DNA from: Bacteroidia bacterium
GTDB taxonomy: Bacteria; Bacteroidota; Bacteroidia; Bacteroidales; VadinHA17
Assembly: GCA_026391515.1 (NCBI GenBank)
Contig: JAPLEC010000212.1
Coordinates: 1-11,343, forward strand
Direction of reading: 5' to 3'
Length of the DNA stretch: 11,343 nucleotides
In this document: piece by piece, positions 1-6,266 of the stretch
How positions within the stretch are numbered: position 1 is the first letter of the stretch
Layout: every line of letters starts with the position of its first letter
Program-made: the position numbers and the translations under genes
The notes under the pieces: generated by a model
The model's database searches: none
What the model was told of the DNA's origin: nothing
Seen by the model: the letters and a program-made list of their open reading frames with translations, nothing else

Positions 1-2208
1 ATTCAGCGCTTTCCTGAAATTTGTTTCCGTTGCCTGGTCACCGGTGAATTTTCTGCCCCGGAACCATTTGTAAATCGATCCTATCTCATCTTCCGCACCA
101 CTGAGTTTCCCGATATTTGTTCCTGCAAAATTACTGTTGCTGTAGTCGGGTGAAAAGGCAAGAACCTCCTCTCCTCTTTCCAGCCTGCCGGTGCTGCCGT
201 TGATCAGCGATGATGAATATGAATATGAAAAAGTATAGTCTTTAATCAGAAAATGCAAGCCCTCGTAATCTCTATGGCCGGGTTGCGGCACTTCGCTGAG
301 GAAGGCATCGAATGGCAGCCAGGCAATCTCTTCGTCGGGAATGATAATGATCCTTTTCCAGGTAATCATCTTTTCAACCGGCTTGAAAAGCGTTTCATAC
401 ATGAAGATGAGAGCGTGTGTATAGTTCATGAAAACAGTTTTACTGTCCGGTACATGTGCGGCAGGATCATCGCCTTTACGAATGATCTCTGCATTTACTA
501 CGAAGGCTGAATCGAGGTTTGTTTCCCGGAACTCAAGGCTGTTGCCGGTTATCACGAATATGTATAACCCCCTTTTCCCCCCTGAATACTGATTTGACAG
601 CATGTAGTCGATTACTGTTTCATCTCTTTCCAGCTTTTTCTGAATGTCACTGAGCGGTAACGGTTCTGTTTTCAAAAGCAGATCATGATATTGGGGGAAC
701 TGCCTGTCTATCTCATCTGAAACTTTCTCTTTCCCGCGGTTCATCTCAAAGAGGGCATCTTTCCACAGCGAGATCTTGCTGCTGTCAGGATTCGTCAGCC
801 GTGATTCTTCGAGAATAAGTTTGTTATAAGCGGCAATATTTTCTGCGAGGGTGTTTTGTTTTTCTATGAGGGAATCGGGAACTGAAGAGGAATAGAGAAG
901 ATCGTTTTCTGAGATCTCATTACGAAGCACCGCTGCTTTGGCTCTCTGAACGATGGAATACATCTTTTGAATGAGCGAATTGTCATTAGTAAGTGCATAA
1001 AGGCTGTTAGCGATGTGGATAGCGGAGAACCAGGTATCCTTCTCGTTTTCTGCAAGGTAGATACGACTCTCTTCAGTGAGGTAATTATTGCGTATCCTGT
1101 CGATAAGCTCCAGTGCAAGATCAATAGTTTCGAGACTTTTATCCAAAGTTTTAAGTTTAATTTCCCTGTTATCCTGTTCGCCGGAAAGAAGCTCAAGAGC
1201 CTTTGCTTTGCATTTAAGGTTATCGAGGAGACGGATATCGAAGAGAGAGGAATCGATTGATGGATTCGAAAAAATGTCGGGGTTGCTGAAGTCATTAACA
1301 ATGGAGATCAATGATCTCTGGTAATATTTTAACGCTGTGTTAAAATCAGATTCATTGTTATAAAAATCTCCAATCAGTTTATACGAAAAAGAGGTAAGTG
1401 AATGTTTTTCGCCATAGTTTTTTAAGCAAATCGATAAAGCTTTATTCAGAGTTTCCAGCGACTCATTATGTCTGCCGGAAGCATAAAGGAACTGACCATA
1501 TTCAAAATATATTTCAGGCAACCTGTAATAATCCTGGCCAAATTCATTTATAAAATTACTAATACCTTTAATGTAATAATCCTCAGCTTTTAAAAGCTCT
1601 TCTGTTTTTTCATAGGTTTTTGCAATGTTAAGATATACTAAAGCTAAACCAGGCAAATGCATTTTGGACTTAATTCCAGAACTTTTATTCAGATAGTCTA
1701 GTGCTAAACTATAATTTTGTATCTCATAGTATATAATCCCCAAATTCAAATAAGCTGATGCCAGATTCGGATAAAAATTTGTTCTATTAGAATTCAAATA
1801 GATCCTTATTCCTTTTTCAAAAAAATCAATTGCAACCTGATATGATTTTTGATAACCATAAATAATTGCTTTATTCACGTAATTATCACCTAAAGCTACA
1901 GAAGAGTCGGTTTTAGTATTAATAGATTTCTCAGCCAGACTGTAATAATTCAATGCATCTTTGTATCTACCCAATAATGTACAGGTAGCCCCAAGACCAT
2001 TATATATAAAAGCTTCATATCTCTTTGGAATTTTATTTTCTGAATCAAGTATTTGCAATAAACATTTTTCAGCATTTAGAATATCACCAGCGGTGTACAA
2101 TTTTAAAAATTTTTGGCAACTGATATCTAAATCTTCCGTTTGTGCTCCTGAATAATTTACAAAAGCAGGGAAGAACAAAATGATTAATAATGATATGAGC
2201 CTCTTCAA
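1..2208 (-). CDS. Secreted TPR-CHAT (caspase-like) protein, C-terminus cut by window edge
   Basis: An open frame runs without a stop from 2208 to base 1 (736 residues visible). No ATG is available: an in-frame TAA lies at 2239-2241, and the best start is TTG at 2208, giving MKRLISLLIILFF then a likely signal peptidase I site after SGAQ near residue 22. Residues about 30-310 hold five or six TPR-like helical pairs (for example LGRYKDALNYY, EIQNYSLALDYL, ASGRHNESLETL). A helical linker follows. From about residue 530 the sequence matches the N-terminal half of a CHAT domain: RIIIIPDEEIAWLPFDAF near 622-636, then GAEDEIGSIYKWF and TGDQATETNFRKAL just before the edge. In this family the catalytic His should lie a dozen or so residues beyond the window and the Cys further on, so activity cannot be judged. 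The signal peptide implies a periplasmic or surface role, unlike the cytoplasmic TPR-CHAT of type III-E CRISPR. TPRs probably bind a partner; the adjacent GG-leader peptide is a candidate. Confidence 0.88.
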   Translation of the reverse strand, partial: MKRLISLLIILFFPAFVNYSGAQTEDLDISCQKFLKLYTAGDILNAEKCLLQILDSENKIPKRYEAFIYNGLGATCTLLGRYKDALNYYSLAEKSINTKTDSSVALGDNYVNKAIIYGYQKSYQVAIDFFEKGIRIYLNSNRTNFYPNLASAYLNLGIIYYEIQNYSLALDYLNKSSGIKSKMHLPGLALVYLNIAKTYEKTEELLKAEDYYIKGISNFINEFGQDYYRLPEIYFEYGQFLYASGRHNESLETLNKALSICLKNYGEKHSLTSFSYKLIGDFYNNESDFNTALKYYQRSLISIVNDFSNPDIFSNPSIDSSLFDIRLLDNLKCKAKALELLSGEQDNREIKLKTLDKSLETIDLALELIDRIRNNYLTEESRIYLAENEKDTWFSAIHIANSLYALTNDNSLIQKMYSIVQRAKAAVLRNEISENDLLYSSSVPDSLIEKQNTLAENIAAYNKLILEESRLTNPDSSKISLWKDALFEMNRGKEKVSDEIDRQFPQYHDLLLKTEPLPLSDIQKKLERDETVIDYMLSNQYSGGKRGLYIFVITGNSLEFRETNLDSAFVVNAEIIRKGDDPAAHVPDSKTVFMNYTHALIFMYETLFKPVEKMITWKRIIIIPDEEIAWLPFDAFLSEVPQPGHRDYEGLHFLIKDYTFSYSYSSSLINGSTGRLERGEEVLAFSPDYSNSNFAGTNIGKLSGAEDEIGSIYKWFRGRKFTGDQATETNFRKALN

Positions 2209-2269
2209 TTTAACGTACTTGAAAGATACCTGACTAAATTACGAGATTTCAGCAAAGAATTAATAAGAT

Positions 2270-2308
2270 ATTTAAAAAGAAAAAGCATTTCAAGTTATGT
2301 GAAATGCT
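2270..2308 (-). terminator. Rho-independent terminator after the GG-leader peptide gene
   Basis: Read on the minus strand, a perfect 8-bp stem (AGCATTTC / GAAATGCT, at 2301-2308 and 2284-2291) with a 9-base loop is followed at once by TTTTTCTTTTT. It starts 32 bases after the peptide stop codon and lies before the CHAT start at 2208. It should end most peptide transcripts, so the CHAT gene is either read through at a lower level or has its own promoter. A weak TTTG...TATCTTTC pair lies between about 2222 and 2257, with a spacer too long for consensus. Confidence 0.7.
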
Positions 2309-2339
2309 CTTCTGTGTTGAGTACTCTTATTTAAACCGA

Positions 2340-2510
2340 TTAATGTGGCGGGGGTGGCGGGGTAATTATTGGTTCACTACCATTACCATCAGCGTCCCCG
2401 CCCCTGACGCGCATCATCTCATTAAAGTCGAGAATTGCGTTTTCTGAAAGTCCTAAAAGAAAATTGTTAAAATTCCTTTTTGTTTCCTGTTGTTCGTCTG
2501 CTTTTTTCAT
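2340..2510 (-). CDS. Small double-glycine-leader peptide with proline-rich core (RiPP/bacteriocin-like precursor)
   Basis: This 56-residue frame has an ATG at 2510 and a TAA at 2340-2342. The first 38 residues are charged and then helical, ending in ILDFNEMMRVRGG (26-38). That resembles the leader end seen in Bacteroidota GG-type natural product precursors and in C39-peptidase substrates. Cleavage after G37-G38 would release the 18-residue core DADGNGSEPIITPPPPPH. The core has no Cys, so disulfide or lanthionine chemistry is not expected. Its first eight residues match the start of an EF-hand calcium loop (DxDGNGxx). The five prolines use codons CCG CCA CCC CCG CCA, which argues for selection on protein rather than a slippage repeat. 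There is no hydrophobic signal peptide. The gene lies 131 bases upstream of the TPR-CHAT gene on the same strand. No modifying enzyme or exporter is in the window. Function is unknown; the precursor call is an inference from the leader pattern. Confidence 0.72.
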   Translation of the reverse strand: MKKADEQQETKRNFNNFLLGLSENAILDFNEMMRVRGGDADGNGSEPIITPPPPPH

Positions 2511-2558
2511 AATAATCTGTTTTAAATTATTTTATGCGGTATTATAGGAATAGATCTT

Positions 2559-2570
2559 AGATTGTTACCT
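2559..2570 (-). promoter_or_regulatory. Shared motif AGGTAACAATCT upstream of the GG peptide
   Basis: On the minus strand this 12-mer lies about 50-60 bases before the peptide ATG and sits inside a TCTTAG-N8-CTAAGA dyad. An 11-of-12 match, AGGTAACAATTT, lies on the plus strand at 2880-2891, in the same orientation relative to the other divergent gene. A common regulator site is possible. With only two copies it could also be chance. Confidence 0.3.
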
Positions 2571-2690
2571 AAGAAAATATTTCAAATTTTGAGAAAATAA
2601 TTCAATATTATTCTAATTCATTGTCAATGAAAGTGATATGGACAATTCAGTTCTTTTATTAAATCTCTGCTATATGAGTTTGAGATTCCT

Positions 2691-2725
2691 CATTCCTCCG
2701 CCAGCTGGCGGATTCATTTGGAATG
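2691..2725. repeat. Palindromic repeat unit (REP/MITE-like)
   Basis: A perfect 16-base palindrome, TCCGCCAGCTGGCGGA (2697-2712), is flanked by CATTCC (2691-2696) and GGAATG (2720-2725), which can extend the stem. Elements of the type 'CATTCC-TCCGCCAGCTGGCGGA-GGAATGACA' are familiar as dispersed intergenic repeats in Bacteroidota genomes. That is recalled knowledge, not a search result. It is locally much richer in GC than its surroundings. Confidence 0.6.
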
Positions 2726-2745
2726 ACAGCTCATTTTTTTAGGGG

Positions 2746-2785
2746 GGATCAGAGGCGATTTGCCCGGACAAATCGTCTCTGATCC
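2746..2785. repeat. Long imperfect inverted repeat (17-bp stem hairpin)
   Basis: GGATCAGAGGCGATTTG (2746-2762) pairs with CAAATCGTCTCTGATCC (2769-2785) around the 6-base loop CCCGGA, with one non-Watson-Crick position. A second inverted pair, GAATGACAG (2721-2729) and CTGTCATTC (2806-2814), brackets it. There is no T-run after the stem on either strand, so it is a poor terminator. A dispersed repeat or a non-autonomous mobile remnant fits better. Confidence 0.65.
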
Positions 2786-2888
2786 ACTTTGTCACTGACA
2801 ATACCCTGTCATTCTGAGCGTTAGCCTTTAAGATAACCGGTATCTGATTTTATAAGAAATTCTGAAAAATTTGTTATTCAGGTAACAA

Positions 2889-2920
2889 TTTGCACTTAAA
2901 ACCAATAAAACTATAATTTG
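2889..2920 (+). promoter_or_regulatory. Bacteroidota-type promoter for the zinc-motif gene
   Basis: TTTG (2889-2892) is separated by 19 bases from TATAATTTG (2912-2920). This is close to the Bacteroidota consensus TTTG-N19-21-TAnnTTTG, with one extra base in the downstream element. A start of transcription near 2927 would leave a leader of about 70 bases. That leader contains two small palindromes, GTTCATGAAC (2939-2948) and TCCCTGTGCAGGGA (2955-2968). Confidence 0.45.
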
Positions 2921-2997
2921 AGATTAAGGATTAAGCTTGTTCATGAACTTGTAATCCCTGTGCAGGGAACTAAAGCATACAATTCTGATTACGAAAT

Positions 2998-3309
2998 ATG
3001 GAGGTTAAGTATTACATCGGCACAAGGCCGCAGGCAGGTGGCTATTATTTCATACACAGGGAAGATTGTCCCCTGTTACCATCGCCCGGAAAAAGGATAT
3101 ACCTTGGAACATTTTTGTCTCCTGTTGAAGCAGCAGAGGAGGGAAAAAAATATTTCAGCAGAACACGATGTTGCCTGTTCTGTTCCGAAGAACATAATGA
3201 CAAGATGACTCAGTCAGTACTATTTGAAGTACAACATGACATTAAGAATATCACCTCCGTCCAGGTCATTGCAGGATGGGAAAGCGCTCTGTCCTTCTGC
3301 GTAAATTGA
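2998..3309 (+). CDS. Small protein with Ada-like zinc-binding pattern (H-x3-C ... C-x2-C)
   Basis: This is a 103-residue cytoplasmic-type protein with no signal peptide. Residues 16-62 follow the layout of Ada-type metal-binding domains: YYFIHREDCP (H20, C24), a short charged turn, RIYLGTFLSPVEAAEEGKKYF (33-53), then RCCLFC (C59, C62). In Ada the equivalent stretch is C-x3-C, a strand, an 'A-A-G' helix and P-C-x-x-C; here the first ligand would be His. Similar small uncharacterised proteins occur in Bacteroidota. Without the methyltransferase and AraC domains of Ada, it is probably a stand-alone nucleic-acid or protein-binding module. Residues 67-103 match nothing I recognise. The ATG at 2998 is chosen because the domain begins right after it; no strong ribosome binding site is visible. 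It converges on the sulfatase operon, its stop codon lying 2 bases from the sulfatase stop at 3312. Confidence 0.7.
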   Translation: MEVKYYIGTRPQAGGYYFIHREDCPLLPSPGKRIYLGTFLSPVEAAEEGKKYFSRTRCCLFCSEEHNDKMTQSVLFEVQHDIKNITSVQVIAGWESALSFCVN

Positions 3310-3311
3310 TT

Positions 3312-4874
3312 TTATTTTGGCAGGAATGACCTGGCAAACTCTTCACTATCACCATATTTTATCATCAGCTTTTGCAGGCGTTTGTGAAGGTTCCTGGCTA
3401 CCGATGCATAGGAAGGATTATTATAAACATTTTTCATTTCTTCCGGATCTGATTTACGATCATACAGCTCCCATTCATCAATATCATAATAGTAATGGAT
3501 AAGCTTATATCTTTCTGTGCTGATTCCGTAATGTCGTTTAACCATGTGAGAACCTGGGTATTCGTAATAATGATAATAGTGCTCTTTTCTCCAGTTACGG
3601 GGTGTAAGACCTTTCAATATTGGAACCATGCTCCTGCCCTGCATATCTGATGGTACCATAACCCCTGCCATATCGAGGAATGTCTCAGCAAGATCGAGAT
3701 TTGAAACCATATTACTGTTTATGCTGCCAGGTTTAACAACTCCGGGCCATTTAATTATTAAGGGTGCACGATACGACTGTTCAAACATCCAACGCTTATC
3801 AAACCAGCCATGTTCGCCAAGGTAGAATCCCTGGTCGGATGCATAAATTACGATTGTATTTTTATCCAGGCCATTCTCTTTTAGAAAATCGAGCACCTCT
3901 CCCACACTCTTGTCTACTGCTGCAATGCAGGCCAGATAATCCTGAAGATATCTCTGATATTTAAACCTGATCAGATCATTTCCTTTCAGATCTGACTTGT
4001 AAAACTGTCTGATAATCGGATTATAAACTGAATCCCATGCAGCCATTTGCGCAGGAGAAAGACGATTCAATCCGGTATTTTTCATTTTCCCACGATCCTT
4101 GTAAAGCTTAAGGTCTTCCTCTAAACGCATTGTTTTGGATATAGTCATATCCTGTGATTTTTCAGCTGCTCCGCGATTGGAATAATCATCAAATAAAGTT
4201 GTTGGCTCTGGAAAGGTAACATCCTTATAGAGAGTTAGTTCCTCAGGTCCGGGCTGCCATTCCCTGTGGGGAGCTTTATGATGCATCATGAGCATAAATG
4301 GCTTACCTGAGTCTTTATTCTCTTTAAGCCATTTAAGGCATTTGTAGGTTATCAGTTCAGTGACATATCCGGTTTCTGTATGACGTCCGTCTTTAGTTAT
4401 GAAATCCGGATTGTAATAATTCCCCTGTCCGGGAAGAATTTCCCAATGGTCGACGCCTGTGGGATCAGAGCCAAGGTGCCATTTCCCTATTATCGCAGTG
4501 TTATACCCTGATTTTTGCAGAAGCTTTGGAAATGTCTGCTGGGATCCGTCAAATGGCTTCTGACCTTCATTTGTAATAAAGCCATTAAGGTGGCTGTATT
4601 TTCCTGTTAGAATGACTGCCCGGCATGGTCCTGATATTGAGTTTGTTACAAGGCATCTGTCGAAACGCATGCCTTCTCTTGTGATCCGATCAATGTTTGG
4701 AGTTGGTGCAAGGTCTTTCAGAATTCCACCATAAGCGCTGATTGCCTGATATGCGTGATCGTCGCTCATGATGTAAATTATGTTGGGGCGTTGGTGCATT
4801 CCTGATTGTGAACAGGAAGTTAAAGCAAATGAGCTTATTCCAAGAGCTGTTAAAGCTGACAGATTGATTTTCAT
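3312..4874 (-). CDS. Lipoprotein sulfatase, S1_11-like (GlcNAc-6-sulfatase type)
   Basis: A complete 520-residue S1 sulfatase that hydrolyses sulfate esters of a glycan outside the cytoplasm. A lipobox, LTSC, with C21 suggests an outer-membrane lipoprotein. Visible active-site features are metal ligands D38-D39, the formylglycine motif S81-G-P-C-R85, GKWHLG (K131, H133), and D347-Q348 with K360 in DKRW. The formylglycine residue is Ser, so anSME is needed for maturation. The segments APTPNIDRI, GKYSHLNGF, ILPGQGNYYNPDFI, HKAPHREWQP and YLGEHGWFDKR are typical of the group containing Bacteroides heparin/mucin N-acetylglucosamine-6-O-sulfatases (SulfAtlas S1_11). The subfamily is recalled from family patterns, not searched. 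It is last in a three-sulfatase operon, 9 bases after the stop of the preceding gene, so it is very likely cotranscribed with it. Confidence 0.92.
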   Translation of the reverse strand: MKINLSALTALGISSFALTSCSQSGMHQRPNIIYIMSDDHAYQAISAYGGILKDLAPTPNIDRITREGMRFDRCLVTNSISGPCRAVILTGKYSHLNGFITNEGQKPFDGSQQTFPKLLQKSGYNTAIIGKWHLGSDPTGVDHWEILPGQGNYYNPDFITKDGRHTETGYVTELITYKCLKWLKENKDSGKPFMLMMHHKAPHREWQPGPEELTLYKDVTFPEPTTLFDDYSNRGAAEKSQDMTISKTMRLEEDLKLYKDRGKMKNTGLNRLSPAQMAAWDSVYNPIIRQFYKSDLKGNDLIRFKYQRYLQDYLACIAAVDKSVGEVLDFLKENGLDKNTIVIYASDQGFYLGEHGWFDKRWMFEQSYRAPLIIKWPGVVKPGSINSNMVSNLDLAETFLDMAGVMVPSDMQGRSMVPILKGLTPRNWRKEHYYHYYEYPGSHMVKRHYGISTERYKLIHYYYDIDEWELYDRKSDPEEMKNVYNNPSYASVARNLHKRLQKLMIKYGDSEEFARSFLPK

Positions 4875-4883
4875 GATTTTAAG

Positions 4884-6266
4884 TTATTTTGCTATGCCAG
4901 GTTTGCGGCGATTGGATCCCTGAGCATTTATCAGGTCATCTCCGATATCCTGTCTGGCTTCATCAGCCAGAAGCTGAAGTTGTTTTACAATTTCCGGATA
5001 CATGGAAGCAACGTTGTATCTTTCTCCCGGATCGCGTCGCAAATCATATAATTCTGCTTCTTTTATATTGACATTCAATGTTTTACCTGGCCAGCCGTCT
5101 TTGCCTGGTTCAACTCCGACATATGACCTGCCTGAATGTGGCAGCACCAGCTTCCAGAAATCTTTCTGGACACCCTCAAGACTATTCTGCTGGTAGTAAT
5201 AATAAAAATTATGTCGAGGTGTGGCATTCATATCGCCAAGCATCAACGAAAGAATGCTGACACCGTCAATCTTTTTATCAGGAAGTTTTGCTCCGGTTAT
5301 TGCTGCAATTGTCGGACCTTCCCAGCTTGTGCCCTTGCCTTCACGCAGTCCGCCCGTTGTCCCGGCATGATTACCGAAGTTGAGCCATGGTCCGTTGTCA
5401 CTTGTAAAAATGACAAGCGTATTCTTTTCAAGTCCGTTTTTTATGAGAGCTTTCATTACTTCTCCAACTGACCAGTCGACCTCCATCATAACATCGCCGT
5501 ACATGCCCTGTTTGCTTTTCCCTCTGAATTTTTCAGAAACCCCCAGCGGCACATGTACCATAGATTGAGGCAGATATAAGAAGAAATGCTCATTTTTATG
5601 CTGCTCTATGAACCTGACAGCACGTTCAGTATAAGTTGTCGTAAGCTTATCCTGGTCTGAAAGAGTCCTCACTTCTCCCACTTTTTCATTTCCTTCAATC
5701 AGTGGCAGAATGGGATAATTCATTTTAGTGCTTGTAGTATCTTTCAGCTGAATTGGTACGCCGTCATAATCGACAGGCCACATGTCATTGGAATACGGAA
5801 GACCATAATATTCATCAAATCCGTTCTGCAAGGGAAGGAATTCTTTATGATGTCCGAGGTGCCATTTTCCTATTATTCCGGTGTGATATCCCTTACTCTT
5901 TAACATTTCTGCTATTGTGGTTTCTTCGGGATTGATCCCGACTCTGGCAGATGGCATAAGTGCACCGGAGATTCCAATTCTGTTCGGATAGCAACCGGTA
6001 AGCAGTCCGGCTCTGGATGCACTGCTGACTGCCTGAGGACAGTAGTACCAGGTAAATTGCATACCCTGATCAGCCAGGCTATTCAGATTGGGTGTATCAT
6101 ACTGGTTTGCTCCTGTCCTGCCGATATCGCCATATCCCATGTCGTCCATCAGGATCAGTACGATGTTTGGAGTACATTGCCTGAATGTTTCAGCTTTTTG
6201 TGCTGTAACCGTGAAAGCTGTAAGTGATGCTGTTCCAAGACTGATTGCGGATCTGAGGCTTTTCAT
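4884..6266 (-). CDS. Secreted sulfatase, S1_16-like, with apparent in-frame core deletion
   Basis: A 460-residue S1 sulfatase with a signal peptide (MKSLRSAISLGTASLTAFTVTAQ, cleavage near residue 23). Metal ligands D41-D42, formylglycine motif S81-S-A-S-R85 (Ser type), GKWHLG (K134, H136), D290-N291 and K311 are present. GFDEYYG and PYSNDMWP recall the S1_16 group (4-O-sulfated galactose/GalNAc enzymes), a moderate-confidence call. After TSWEG (ending residue 317) the sequence jumps straight to PTIAAITGAKLP. The sulfatase at 10834-11343 has about 30 residues between the equivalent points, including the conserved RTPLLVKWPG strand. The missing piece is part of the core sheet, so folding or activity may be lost although the frame is intact. 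The ATG overlaps the stop of the upstream sulfatase by 4 bases (ATGA at 6263-6266), indicating translational coupling. Confidence 0.88.
   Translation of the reverse strand: MKSLRSAISLGTASLTAFTVTAQKAETFRQCTPNIVLILMDDMGYGDIGRTGANQYDTPNLNSLADQGMQFTWYYCPQAVSSASRAGLLTGCYPNRIGISGALMPSARVGINPEETTIAEMLKSKGYHTGIIGKWHLGHHKEFLPLQNGFDEYYGLPYSNDMWPVDYDGVPIQLKDTTSTKMNYPILPLIEGNEKVGEVRTLSDQDKLTTTYTERAVRFIEQHKNEHFFLYLPQSMVHVPLGVSEKFRGKSKQGMYGDVMMEVDWSVGEVMKALIKNGLEKNTLVIFTSDNGPWLNFGNHAGTTGGLREGKGTSWEGPTIAAITGAKLPDKKIDGVSILSLMLGDMNATPRHNFYYYYQQNSLEGVQKDFWKLVLPHSGRSYVGVEPGKDGWPGKTLNVNIKEAELYDLRRDPGERYNVASMYPEIVKQLQLLADEARQDIGDDLINAQGSNRRKPGIAK

Larger units (their letters stand above)
2511..2888. other. Long intergenic region between divergent genes
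   Basis: No convincing gene is seen here on either strand. The peptide-proximal part (2511-2640) is very AT-rich and should hold the peptide promoter, but no clean TTTG/TAnnTTTG pair could be fixed. A dyad TCTTAG-N8-CTAAGA at 2555-2574 may be an operator. The central part (2690-2820) is a cluster of palindromes annotated separately. Confidence 0.6.

Noticed and set aside
864..1301. 145-residue minus-strand frame
   Set aside because: It lies wholly inside the TPR-CHAT gene in another frame; composition is not protein-like and the TPR-CHAT frame is continuous with recognisable domains.
253..1324. Plus-strand frames of 78-97 residues (253-510, 967-1260, 1088-1324)
   Set aside because: Antisense shadows of the TPR-CHAT gene with no recognisable motifs or start signals.
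1..2208. Type III-E CRISPR-associated TPR-CHAT (craspase partner)
   Set aside because: The protein has a signal peptide, few TPRs, and no Cas7-11 or CRISPR array nearby.
2691..2820. CRISPR array or tRNA-like structure
   Set aside because: The inverted repeats differ from each other, are not regularly spaced, and no cloverleaf or direct repeat-spacer pattern is present.
2918..3208. 96-residue plus-strand frame starting with TTG
   Set aside because: Overlaps the zinc-motif gene in another frame; the 2998-3309 frame carries the conserved H/C pattern and an ATG.
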